64,000 bases of DNA, taken from the NCBI GenBank assembly GCA_026929865.2, contig CM049404.1, positions 30,753,501 through 30,817,500 on the forward strand, given 5' to 3'. The notes below the pieces were generated by a model. That model was not told the origin of the DNA and ran no database searches. It was given only the letters and a program-made list of their open reading frames with translations. A program made the position numbers and the translations under genes. Positions 48,776-60,323 of the stretch are shown one piece after another. Each line of letters opens with the position of its first letter. Position 1 is the first letter of the stretch. The DNA comes from Hyperoplus lanceolatus (lineage: Eukaryota > Chordata > Actinopteri > Uranoscopiformes > Ammodytidae).

Positions 48776-49022
48776 TACATTTCAAAATGTAATTGGGTGT
48801 ATTAGGGCACCCTGGTATTTTTGGCATACTTCATTTGACATGCATGTATTGGGACATCCTTATTATTTTTCTGGCATATTAAATAGTATGGGGATAAGTA
48901 AGTGTAAGTAAGTTTAATGTCAAAGGGTAATTTTAATGTAGCTGAGCTCATTTGCAGAAACTGGGACTTTGTGTGTGTCCCTCCCCTCCCCCACACAAAC
49001 ACACACACACACACACCCATTG

Positions 49023-49057
<35 letters not shown>

Positions 49058-49610
49058 AACCCACACACAGGTGCGCACACACTCACAGTCAGAGAGGTAG
49101 AAGAGAACTACATCTGTTACGTTAAAGTGCAAGAAAGTTCAAAAGTAAATAATAAATTAAGCGACTTTAACCCCAACCGTCTGAAAGGCCCCCAACGTGA
49201 ATCTAGAACCAGTGACTAGGATGCTAACGTAGCTCTGCTGCTAGTCTGATGACAGACATCAGCCTGCATGTAGATCTCAATAAACGGATCGGAGGTGTCT
49301 GACTTTACATAGGAGGCAGTGGAAACTGCTTGAAAATAGGATACTTATAAAATGAAGTCGTAAAACAAACAGACAAAAAAACTTTAAAGGCAGATTGTTG
49401 TAAAAAAATATTGTAAAAAGAAACATCTGCCCACAGCAGTAACTTAGAGGAAACATTGATACATTAAATTAAAACATTTATAAATATATAAAACACTTAC
49501 CTGAAGCCAGGACGATGCTCAGAAGAACCTTCTCCATCGTTGTCTGTTCCCCGTCTGCCCTCTGTCAGTCTGTGACCGTCGATATGAAGCTGCTGGGATG
49601 AACCATTGTG

Positions 49611-49619
49611 CTATATATA
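49611..49619 (-). promoter_or_regulatory. TATA box of CTL-1
   Basis: TATATATAG on the minus strand, 74 bp upstream of the ATG. The leader between them is nearly the same as in CTL-2, whose TATA-like TATATTT is at 63734-63740. Confidence 0.6.
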
Positions 49620-50093
49620 ACATAATGATGTAAATATGCGTGTTCCTGCACATTCAAATGTAATGTAAAGTGATGATGGGAACACACCTGTTTGCTGGTA
49701 CCGTACTGAACAGATATGGGGGGTCAAGAATGAGCCTGTTTTTCTGACATTTGATTTGATGGAGGTTTTGTTAAGGATTTACACAATGCAGCGCATCTTG
49801 GAGAGCGACAATAAAAACTTGTACTGTGTTCTTTCATAACTAGATGTGTTTATATGGTTATAGGGCACTTTTTTAATATACACTATTCGTATTTCTATCT
49901 CCCAACTAGAGATCAACAATAGTATAGTAATATTGATTACTATATAATAATCAACGATTAGTACTATAAGGGTAACTCCTTGCCCCTGTTGGAGTGTGTG
50001 TGTGTGTGTGTGTGTTTTACTGAGAGTCTCCCAGCTCCATCAACCCTCCCTCCTCCCATGTCTCTTTCTAAAATATAGAATATTTCCATATGC

Positions 50094-50193
<100 letters not shown>

Positions 50194-50280
50194 GAACCAG
50201 TGAGAAACACAGATGTTATCATAGTTCCTGATATGGATATAGTGAACCTGTCTGCAGCTCATTACTGTCCTGTCACATGC

Positions 50281-50480
50281 AGAGAATTTGCATGTTTGTA
50301 AAACAGTCTTCCTAGAAATGAAGGTGAGCGTCTGAAGGCAAGTCATTCTTTATTTCAAGAACTGGTCACTTTTGACTTTTGCTATTTTTTCTCCTTACAT
50401 ACTAGTATAAATAAATGAAGTGATCTACTTTGTTTAATTCACCAAAATCTCAAACAGAAAAAGCCTTGAAGGGTCTATTA
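50281..50480 (-). repeat. Remnant of CTL intron 1 (third copy)
   Basis: 'agaatttgcatgtttgtaaa…cttcctagaaatgaagg' through 'ctcaaacagaaaaagcc' matches 47235-47420 inside CTL-1 intron 1. It supports a decayed third CTL unit between copies A and B. Confidence 0.7.
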
Positions 50481-50481
50481 C

Positions 50482-50551
50482 CGTAAAGGATGCAGAGCCT
50501 GTTCCCATTCCAGGGAATTGTCCAAAAGGGCCCTCTTCAAAGTCAAAGTCA
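50482..50551 (-). CDS. Orphan exon candidate of unknown gene
   Basis: The minus strand has a strong acceptor (pyrimidine tract, ttttgtag) and a donor (ACG|gtaata) around 70 nt. One frame is open across it and encodes DFDFEEGPFGQFPGMGTGSA followed by SFT, an acidic and glycine-rich segment with codon usage that looks coding. I do not recognise the protein. No partner exon with matching phase was found, and nothing similar exists in copy A or B. It could be the remains of a different lectin-cluster gene or a chance pairing of splice sites. Confidence 0.3.
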
Positions 50552-51951
50552 CTACAAAATACAAAATAAGATTAGATGAAATAAGCAATAATATATACAA
50601 TACACATGATTTTAAATAGTGAAACAGCTAAGGCAACACAAAATATATAGAAAAAGTAAATAATTGAAATGTGCAATATGAGGAACATTCTCTTCACTGC
50701 TCCAGCACGTTAGTCAACTGGACACTTTGCCAGCTCCATAGTGCAGTTAGCCTTGAGTTCCGGTCAAGACAATACCTATACAGCCCAGTGTCTGACATAG
50801 CAATTTACTTCAGGGGGCTTTACATTATGTACAGCATAGGACACCCACTATCCTTAGATCTGCGTTTCAGATTAGGAAATACTTTCCCAAAAGTGGAAGT
50901 GGAAGACAGCTCAGAAAGAGGGACAGAGGTGGAATCCTTCTCCAAGAACAGACAGGCAGGAAATGGATGTCATGTGAACAGAACAACAAAAATCACAGTT
51001 TAACAAGTTTCTATAGCAGGGAAGGACACGGTAATACGGCTACGGCTCTTTACATTAACGCGGTTAAGTTACCGTGTGCAAACAGATCATTTCCTGTGCG
51101 CCTTCACATTAAAAGCATGGTATAATCCAAATGTGACTTGACTTTTATTTTGAAGCAGATAAGAACAGGAAGTTAGAGCTTCACAGGCCTCTAGTGCTCT
51201 AGCTTGAAAGGCAACTGGTCTTTCAGCCGCAGAGCAGTCAACAGAAGCCTATAAACAAAGTTTGAAATAAGCCACGGAAGAACTATTCCCAAAACATTCA
51301 CAACAACTTATTTGATTTATCCTTAATTGTACAAATATGTATACTAATTAATTTAATAGGTAATGTTCAATGTTTTAAAGTTTGGTTTTAATTAAAAGGA
51401 AATGTTCTAAAAAAATTGTTATTATTAATATAATAATAATGTGAATATATAAAAAAATATATATTAATATTATAGTTCTATGGGGGAAATAATTCTGAAT
51501 AAGCAAAAGTTGCTATTGGCAGGTTAGACTATTTTGTCTAAATGCAAATGTCACATCAGTGCACCCTATTCATTTTTCTACAATTAGTACTGCACAGGAG
51601 GATATAATATTGATTGAGAATCTGAAATGAGACCAAGATGACATGCTCAAAGGCAATTAGAGCGAAATGCAAGGGTTAAGGTTATGCAAGTTTTCGATCA
51701 TACGATGCTATTGCACTTGTTTTTGTGCTACTGAATTTTTTAGCTTGCTAGCACCAGTCCTACCACTTGAAAAAATAAGCGCACAGCCCTGATATATCCT
51801 GATAATTCTTTCATTTGGTTTCACTGTAAATCAAAGGATTATTATATATATATATATTAATATTAAAGTTATAGTAGTAGTCTCAGAATGTGATCACAAG
51901 GATCCCACAATACATTATATTAAAACATTTATTAATATATTAAACACTTAC
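50552..51951. other. Gap without recognised gene
   Basis: AT-rich sequence with no supported exon. The open frame of about 110 codons at 50671-51003 has no splice context or recognisable motif. Confidence 0.5.
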
Positions 51952-51985
51952 CTGAAGCAGCAATGACGGTCAGAAGAACCTTGGG
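51952..51985 (-). pseudogene. Relic of CTL signal-peptide exon 1 (third copy)
   Basis: The minus strand reads AAGGTTCTTCTGACCGTCAT then TGCTGCTTCAG|gtaagt, matching CTL exon 1 (KVLL…AS|G) including the donor. The initiator ATGGAG has become GCAGCC, so the copy cannot start there. Confidence 0.75.
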
Positions 51986-52178
51986 CTGCAAATTGAAAGT
52001 CGATGATTTGGAAATCGGAAACTCGCAGTCGGCGTACTTTGAAGTTGAGCTTGAAGTCAGTGTGCATTACATTTAAAGGCATCCTCAGTCATTGTAATAC
52101 AGAACACGTTTTGACAAATCAGCTAATATCTACTCACCATCCGCATGTTCTTAACATACTGCACATATTACCTGCAGC

Positions 52179-52390
52179 TTAAAAGTGCACTATGCAGTTT
52201 CAGAGGAGGGAGATTTGTTTACGTTCACAGAGCCTGCCGTTAGGTTAAAAAACGTATTTTATCTGTAATTGTAATTCTTAGTAACAAATATCTCTATTAT
52301 AATTCTATCATCTTAAATAAAAAGGAAAATTATATTATGGCACCGGAACCAAACGTAAGACTAGAATATATTTTAGTAAAAGTACAGCAT
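52179..52390. mobile_element. Family-5 MITE, partial
   Basis: Starts TTAAAAGTGCACTATGCAGT and runs to 'ccaaacgtaagactagaata', then is lost. Confidence 0.7.
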
Positions 52391-52686
52391 TAACTTTTCT
52401 ACCTAAGTAAAAGTAAGAAAGTACTGGCTTTAAAAATATACTTAAAGTATAAAAGTAAAAGTACATGCCAAACGTATTCCCTAAGGCAACAGTCTACTAC
52501 AGTCTATACTGTATATAAACAGTATATGAGATATATTTAAAAAATCAGGGAAGATGTTTTTCCATTAAATTATATTGAACTTCTTTCCATTACTATTGTA
52601 CATCTTAAGTTATAGTAGTTGTCTCAGAGTCACAAGGATACCACAATATATTATATAAAACATTTATTAATATAATAAACACTTAC

Positions 52687-52719
52687 TTGAAGCAGCAATG
52701 ATGGTCAGAAGAACCTAGG
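52687..52719 (-). pseudogene. Relic of CTL signal-peptide exon 1 (fourth copy)
   Basis: The minus strand reads AGGTTCTTCTGACCATCATT then GCTGCTTCAA|gtaagt. It is about 735 bp from the 51952 relic, with similar sequence on both sides, so the two are a small tandem duplication. ATG is lost as in its sister, and the last exon base is A instead of G. Confidence 0.75.
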
Positions 52720-52921
52720 GCTGCAAATTGAAAGTCGATGATTTGAAACGTCAGTCGCAAACTCTCAGTCGGCGTAAATTTTTAAAATCCAGCGTGAAGT
52801 CAGTGTGCATTACATTTAAAGGCCTTCTCAGTCATTTTAATACAGAACACTTTTTGACCAATCAGCTAATATCTACTCACCATCTGCATGTTCTTAACAT
52901 ACTGCACATATTACCTGCAGC

Positions 52922-53281
52922 TTAAAAATGTGCACTGTGCAGTTTCAGAGGAGGGAGATTTGCAGTTAGTTTACAAAACACATTTTCTCTACATGTAATT
53001 TTTAGTATTAAATAATTCTATCATCTTAAATGAAAGAAAAATTGTATTATGGTACCTGGAACCAAACGTAAGACTAGAATATCTTTGTAAACCTAACTGT
53101 GGGCCCTGCTGCTGTAAACAATAACAGTGAAACAGTAACTTTTCAGGAATCTTTCTATCTTCAAACAGTGTTCCAGGGATCACATTTTCCTATGAGGAAA
53201 GTTTGTTTATTCAGTCATGAGAATATACCTTACAAAATGTTTACTTTCTGACACACCCAAAGTTACATAGTGCACTTTTAA
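52922..53281. mobile_element. TTAA-flanked MITE, family 5, full length
   Basis: Left TTAAAAATGTGCACTGTGCA; right, reversed, TTAAAAGTGCACTATGTAAC. Confidence 0.8.
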
Positions 53282-53514
53282 CTCAAAGTTGCAACACGCA
53301 TATCCGAGGCACTAGTCTAGCACAGCCAGACCAAAACTACAGCTAGTAGTACAGTCTGTCAGCACCCTAGATAGGGGGAGAAAACGCCCGCCGGGCAGGG
53401 GCCGGGGTGGAAACTTGTTTTGATGGAGCATTTACATGTGAAGAGGTTGGCAGTGAAATGGCTACTGTAAATCAAATACATAGAAGTATGTCCATATAAT
53501 CAGGGAAATGTACA

Positions 53515-53779
53515 TTAAAGCTGGGGTATATGATTTCTGATTGGTCAAAGTTAACATGAGCTGTACACTTTGACCAATCAGAGCGAGGCTCTGAGTCTCT
53601 GTTCTTATTGGCTGTTGGGACTGACCATTCACTTTGGCACGACTTTGTTGATTTAGAGTGTGTCAGGGAAGGACCATAGGGGAGGGACCAAAGAGAACAA
53701 GTGGAGCGGTTGAGGTATTTGGATTCGAATCTCTATCCCAACTGCCATTCTCTCCCAGAAACCTCCACCCCAGCTTTAA
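53515..53779. mobile_element. TTAA-flanked MITE, family 6
   Basis: Left TTAAAGCTGGGGTATATGAT; right, reversed, TTAAAGCTGGGGTGGAGGTT. Contains an inner hairpin 'gattggtcaaagt…actttgaccaatc'. Single copy in this window. Confidence 0.8.
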
Positions 53780-54379
53780 GTATTACAAATAAAATACTAT
53801 AATATATTAGATTAGATGATGAGGTTGAGCTCATCTGTATGGGACAGCAAATACATATACACTTCATTTTCATTGTGATTGTTTTATCATTTATAGATAG
53901 ATTGTTTGCTCGATCAAAATTCAAATTATTAAAAGGGAGAAGCACAGACTTCAATTTGAGAGGCTGGAAACATGAAAATTTGGCATCTTTCCCTTTAAAA
54001 TTACTATTAACAAAGTAAGAAGTCACTAGGAAACTTATTTATAAATCAACTAATGTTTCATCCTACATTTCGTTGTAACCTGTTACTGAGTAATGACCAT
54101 ATAAAGTTAATCTAAACTCTTCATGTCACAAAAATCTTCATTTTCTAAAGTAACTTATGTTATCAGATAAATGTAGTTAAAAGAAGCATGGAAAGAAAAT
54201 TCAGGTAAGTGCCTTGAACTACAGTACTTGAATTACTTTTTTTTGTACAGCGACCGGAATGCAACAGCTTAAACGTTCAACCATTCAACAGACTAGTTAT
54301 GTGCATCCCTAGCAGCAATTAAAAACCACTCGTGTACCAGTGTGTACCACAAAAATATAAGCAAAGTGAATTGTCCTAC

Positions 54380-54451
54380 CACGCTCTCGCCAGTCTGCGG
54401 CAGTAGTCCAGGGATGAAGAGCAGGATTCAGGATCCAACCAGGTTTCGCCA
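54380..54451 (-). other. Candidate 72-nt exon, minus strand
   Basis: Acceptor 'ggttgatag|TGGCG' and donor 'GCGTG|gtagga' bound 72 nt of higher GC content, open in two frames. With the donor at 55700 it could be the second exon of an unidentified transcript. It may be non-coding. Confidence 0.3.
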
Positions 54452-54540
54452 CTATCAACCAAAACAAAACAAACAAAACAGCATGAACAACAAGCAAACA
54501 TACCTATTTGCAGTCAATTTATAAAATCAGTTTCAGTCAC

Positions 54541-55213
54541 TTAGAGATAGAGTCAGTGATTCTGGGGCGGCAGTGGCGAAGTGGGTAGGGAGTTCGCCTC
54601 TGGTGTGCAGGGTCGGAGGTTCGATCCCCGTCTCCCCGCCACATGTCGAAGTGTCCTTGGGCAAGACACTGAACCCCGAATTGCTCCCGATAGTTAGCTT
54701 AGTTAGCTTAGCACCCTAGTGCTAAGCCTACCCTGCGTGGTAGTTGGGCACGGGTGTATGAATGTGTGTGTGACTGGGTGAATGTGTACAAAAACAATGT
54801 AAAGCGCTTTGGGTCTGTGATAAACGGAGATATAGCGCTATACAAGACCATTACGATAGATAGATAGATAGATAGATAGAGATAGAGTCAGTGATTCTGG
54901 AGAATGTTTTTGGACAAATTACGTCTTCACTCTTTTCTCAAAATCATCGATTACCTCCTCACGATCCCAAAAAGTCCAGTGTTGATACACAGCTTAGGCT
55001 CTGTAAACAGGACGGTTGTAAGCTATGGTGGGCCACTTTTGTTAACATATCCTTTGTTTACATATCAGACTACAGAGCCTAAGCTGTGTATTAACACCTG
55101 ATTTTTTATCAATGCACAGTCGCACACACAGTACGGACAGGTAGCAGATCATGAGGAGATATTCACTGATTTTCACAAGTGTTCTTTCTCCAGAATCACT
55201 GACTCCACCTTTA
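54541..55213. mobile_element. Family-1 MITE interrupted by a SINE
   Basis: The left end 'gagtcagtgattctgg' is cut by the SINE at 54566 and resumes after the duplicated target at 54878. The right end is '…cagaatcactgactccacctt'. Confidence 0.85.
54566..54877 (+). mobile_element. Full-length tRNA-derived SINE with target duplication
   Basis: Starts 'ggcggcagtggcgaagtggg' (A-box region), B box GGAGGTTCGATCCCC, body 'tgtccttgggcaagacactg', 3' part 'tatagcgctatacaagacca' and (GATA)n tail. The 23-bp target sequence beginning AGAGATAGAGTCAGTGATTC occurs at 54543-54565 and again at 54878-54900. Confidence 0.92.
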
Positions 55214-55423
55214 CTCACAACTTGTAGCCTATAGCTCATATAACTATCACCACACGGCAAATTAACACGTCTAGCCACATTAACGCCTACTCTTTAACAC
55301 ACTGCAAATCCCAGACAGGAAGAAAATGCAAAACCACAGTCTGCCCGCTGGCGACCTGTAGCTAAAGCACCGAGCCTCACATGATGGTTCAGAGAGCGCT
55401 TGCATGGCAGCTACTGTCATCGG

Positions 55424-55452
55424 TGTGTGTGTCTGTGTGTGTGTGTGTGTGA

Positions 55453-55505
<53 letters not shown>
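55424..55505. repeat. (GT)n microsatellite
   Basis: GT with one GAGT interruption, followed by 'agcgctatataagtcaagtc', a SINE-type 3' end. Confidence 0.95.
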
Positions 55506-55509
<4 letters not shown>

Positions 55510-55699
55510 GGTGAAAAAAAGCGCTATATAAGTCAAGTCCATTTACTTTGACATTACTTTTCAAGTGTAGCAACGATAGACACGACAACACGCGCTATGC
55601 TACTACACCGTTAGGATAGCATTAAAGGCTGCGGCTAGTAAGCACTTAATTTCTCTACACTTAAACTATTCTAGCAACTTATTTTTCATAGAGACTCAC

Positions 55700-56000
55700 C
55701 AAGGGAATCGCTTCACAGTGCGGGCTCCACGGGACTCGTAGTGGAGGAAAAATATTTTTCTGACGTAGCTAGCTAGCTAAAAACTCCTCTAAAATTTTTT
55801 TTTTAATATTAGCAGGTCCTTCACGAGTTTTCACAGTCTCAAAAATCACTAATTCATCATCAAAATATCTATTCCTGTGTTCTAAATCAACACTCAAAAT
55901 CATTAAAAATTAGCTTCGTTTACACAGAGAGGTTTGACTCAGCCACTGTCACTGTCCCGAAAGGAGCGATTTTCAGTTGCTCTCGCGGGTAGACGGTAAA
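55700..56000 (-). promoter_or_regulatory. Candidate promoter and first exon, minus strand
   Basis: Relatively GC-rich for this window, with an inverted CCAAT box (gattggctgg near 56022) upstream and a consensus donor CCCTTG|gtgagt ending at 55700. No ATG-led frame of note, so an untranslated first exon is the best guess. A link to 54380-54451 is possible. Confidence 0.3.
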
Positions 56001-57588
56001 AGAAGGCGGGTCTAACTCCTGATTGGCTGGCTAACTAGGCCAACTAATACTCATCTGACTCTTTGATTTACAGGTGAATTAATGAATCAAGCTATATTAA
56101 AAAGCTACAGAATATAGAATAGAGATTAAAGGCATTTTAATATTTTCCATTAGGCCTATCTATTTGATCTGTTTTTCTGACAATATTTAAAATGAAATCG
56201 CAATGTTTTTGTTACTGATTAGTTACTAACTACTTTAAATTGGTTCTTATTTAAAGCCATTTGACCATTTCAATAAGTTATTGCTTATTATTGCTAACTT
56301 GCTTCTTGTACTTGAAAAAATTTTTTTTAATTGTCTAAATGGGGGCATCATCCTTGAATAAAGTGCTACTTATATACTAATAATACTAATACTGCCTATG
56401 TGTGTTGCGTTTATTAACGGGTTGTTCTTGAACGCAGCTCTAACTACTAATAGAAACCCATCATAAAAGCGGGGAAAAAATATTTATATATATATATATT
56501 TATTTCATTAAGCTATCTTCATTTACATGCAGGAATCTGGTTTAATCCTAAACTTTGTATTGACCAATAACCCTTATTCTGGAAACTGTGCTATCAAAAA
56601 GGAATCAAGGTTTTAGGTGATTTCTAGGATGAGGGAAAAATTACATAATTAAAAAAAAAAAAAAAAAAAATTATCCCACCAAAATCAAACTGGTGTTATT
56701 AGCAGCTGAGGCGTCTGCTGATACAGACCTTTGGCTGTGCTTCTGTGGCTCCCTCTAGTGTGGACATCTGGCATCGCACATTAGACTGTTTTGGAAAGGG
56801 TCATGAGGTCAGCAGCATATTATTGCTTTGTCAGAGAACTGGAGTTTGATCCTTAAAGATTCAAAAAAGATGTTGAGAGAACTGAAAACAAGACATATTT
56901 AATTATTTAAAACATTGCATTGAGTCCATTGGACCCCATCCAGGTTACACAGAGCAGGGTTGAGGGAGGATGCAGGGTGTTGGAGGTGCACTGTGAATAA
57001 TGGTACTCTGGTTCAGAGGCTATGGGGATGCCCAAAAGTACTGTTGGAATTTTCAAAGTAGGCCTATCATTGAACCCAATATAATCAAATCATAATAAAA
57101 TTAAAAATTAAAACTCAACTCATCATGATGGAATGTTGTTTATTAATTTTCATGAGAATGTTACATTAGATATTACTTTGATTTCATAATACACAAATTT
57201 ATATTTAGAATTTTTCCCACTGGCACTTTTATTTCATGTAACGTCTCATTTAATTTCAAACTTATTAACGTGACAATTTATTGAATTTTAGTTATTTCCT
57301 TATACAATGGTAGGGTCACCGCCCCTTTAACTTTCAGCCAATGCTGTAAACACCCTGATTGGCCAAAATGGCCAAAAGGGGAGAGGCTGAATTATACTTA
57401 TGAAGAATTTTTATACTAAAAGGTTAAATGACAAATTTTTTACTCATAAAAAAAACTATTTTAAAGATCTTCACAAGAATAAAGCTGATTTAGTAAATGT
57501 GGTTAGTAACATCCATTCAAATTTTATTTTTTCTATCTTAACAGTATCCTAAAGAAAGTTGGTTAAATATGAAATCCTTCAGTGTGGA

Positions 57589-58400
57589 GTCAGAGATTCT
57601 AGAGAATGCTTGTTGTCCAAATAACGTCAAAATCAGTGAATATCTCCTCGTGATCTGCTACCTGTTCGTACCGTGTGTGCGCTGAATTGACAAAAAGTGA
57701 ATTTGACAACAATTGTTCTCCAGAATCTCTAACTCCACCTCTAACTTGGTGATACAAAATCACTCGCCTACAGCGGCAACTCACGTCTACTATCAATATC
57801 GTCTAACTAATTTTTTTGTTTGTAAATTAATCAGTTAAAATATTAAGTGTCAGAAAAGTGATACATTTCCCACAGCCCAAGGAGATACATCTTCATATAT
57901 TGCATTAATCAACCACAACTCTTAAAACCAAAGATATTAAATTCATGATTATATATGACAAAAACACACAAAAAAAACAATCAAAATCCTCTACACAGTC
58001 AGAGATTCTGGAGAACGCTTGTTGTCCAAATAACGTCAAACTCAGTGAATATCTCCTCACGATCTGCTACCTGTTCCTACCATGTATGCGCTGATTTTGA
58101 CAAAAGGTTTTTTTGTTCTAAGTGTTCTCCAGAATCTCTGACTCAACCTTTAACTTGGTGATAGAAAATAAATAACTCGTTACACATATATCACGGCAAC
58201 TCACGTCTACTATCAATATCGTCTAACTAATTTTTTTGTTTGTAAGTTAATCAGTTAAAATATTAAGTGTCAGAAAAGTGATACATTTCCCACAGCCCAA
58301 GGAGATACATTTTCATATATTGCATTAATCAACCACAACTCTTAAAACCAAATATATAAAATTCATAATTATATGACAAAAACACACAAAAAAGCATCAA
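57589..58400. repeat. Local tandem duplication of about 410 bp in copy B
   Basis: 'gtcagagattct(a/g)gagaa(t/c)gc…' starts at 57589 and again at 57999. Both units continue through 'caactcacgtctactatcaa' and 'gcccaaggagatacat'. Copy A has one unit (41088 onward). Confidence 0.85.
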
Positions 58401-59022
58401 AATCCTCAAAGCAGAGCCGGCCCTGGTCTCTGGGGGCCCATAGAAAATATATTTTTAAATGAACACGAGACAAGAAGGAACTAAAGATTTCCTGAACAAC
58501 ATTTGGAGACGTTGGCACTCCCAGGATTCTGTGGTAAAAACAAAGTTAAACTAAATTAAGTAAAGTCAACTCAGACTGGGAGAAGTGTCTTCACAAGCTT
58601 TTCCTGGACAGTTTGCAGCACTGACAGTGAAATCAATGACATTTGGAGTTGGCTGCTTTAAGAAAGTGCTCTAATTGTTTTCATATTGTAGCAGACATAG
58701 ATTTTGTCCTGACGTGCAATGGAATTTACCGTGTCACTACAAATGATTAGATTTACAAGTTTGGACCTTATGTCAGCTTTAACTCATATTGGTATTTTAT
58801 ATTAACACAAATTGGTTCAAACCGAATCCTGCTTAGGGCCCCAAAAGTCTAGAGCCGGCTCTGCTTGGAAGATGTTACAGTTACATACTTATAATCACAT
58901 GAGTAACATGAACAGCTTAAGAATAAAACATATAATTATTTTCTATATAAATTGAATATAGTCTGACACACTACAGCTAGACAACAAAACAGTATTTGGA
59001 CACAATCTTATATATAAAAACT

Positions 59023-59584
59023 AGGGATGCTCCGATCAATCGGCCACCGATTTAAACCGTCTGATTTTCTCTCCAAATAACTGATCGGCTCTTTAGCCGA
59101 TTTGCAAAGGCAGATCTTTTAATTATTAATAATGTGTTTTTATTAATCTTAAATAATTAAGACAATAAAATAATTTTTGTTCAGGTCTGCAGAATTATTG
59201 ATACTGTATTGCATCCTATTTAACTGCAGCAGACACTCATTTTTAAGTTTGTTTTAATCGAAAGAGGTTACCAAATTGAATTAATTGTGTTACTAAGCAT
59301 TTGTTTTATATTGCATAATAAAGTATAATATATCTGAAACTGAAAAATATTTGGAGGCCTATTCATGAGTTTAATGAGTGTTTAATAAGGGGCAACCTTA
59401 ATCTAAGTGACAGTTATATAAATTAATCCTAAGAGTAAAATAATATATATATAAATGTATTAGGCCATTTTAAGAAGAGGCAGCCAATACAATTACATTA
59501 CAAGTATCTACATTTTAAATAGCAAAGAAAAAATATTAAAAATCGGTACCGGGATCGGCCACAAATTGAGATCGGAGCATCCCT
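59023..59584. mobile_element. hAT-like MITE, copy B
   Basis: AGGGATGCTCCGATCAATCG at the left, inverse 'gatcggagcatccct' at the right; same insertion as 42101-42653. Confidence 0.7.
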
Positions 59585-60323
59585 TAAACTTCTATTCTAC
59601 TTAATCTTAAATGAAGATTTTTTTCTCATGAAACCAAAGATCTTCATATCATTAAATTGTCTTCCCTTAATGGTGTTCAAATCTTATCCCACAGTATGTT
59701 ATCTCATCTTGTTTTATCTTACAGCGTTTTTATGGCAGTTGTCTAAAACAGCCCTAATAATTTATCTGACATATCATAATTACCTGAATTCTGCAGCTCT
59801 ATTCTGACCCATTACATGAGGACTTTGAGGAATTAAAGCAGACACAGAGATTCAACATTAAAGCCTCTGGAAACCTGGTCTAAAATAGTAAAAATCTATA
59901 TATTTATTATATTAAAGTTGGGTATGTCAATAAGCTTTTACAAAAATCAGATTGAAAATAAATGTTCATAAATATTATAAAAGTTGGTTAAAAAAAAACA
60001 GTTTTACTGTCTAGAATATTTGACAGGACTGTGTGGGCGTGGCCGTATCAAATGGTCTCCATGGCAACAGTGATTGTTTTAATAGAATGTTTGCGCAGAG
60101 AACTGTCCTGATTGGTTCAAAATAATATTTGTATAATAAGAACCAGAGCATAAGCCCCCTCATATAAACCAAATTTCTGTAAAATTTATCAAACTTAAAC
60201 GACAATATCTTACATTTGGATTGATGGATACGCCTTACTCTTTTCAGATGCTTTACTATCATAAAACTAACTCCCCACATTATAGAGTTAGAAGGAATTA
60301 GTGGATTTGGGTTTACAGGGGGT

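Larger units (their letters stand above)
47545..48895. mobile_element. Palindromic MITE of the 9759 family, broken by nested insertions
   Basis: The left part 'gctccaaatcacatacttta' and right part 'gcatgtattgggacatcctt…ggcatattaaatagta' match the two halves of 9759-10048. In between lie the pogo-like element (47583-48627) and another repeat (48640-48775). Confidence 0.75.

Noticed and set aside
50671-51003. 110-codon plus-strand frame
   Set aside because: No motif, no signal peptide, no splice or promoter context.
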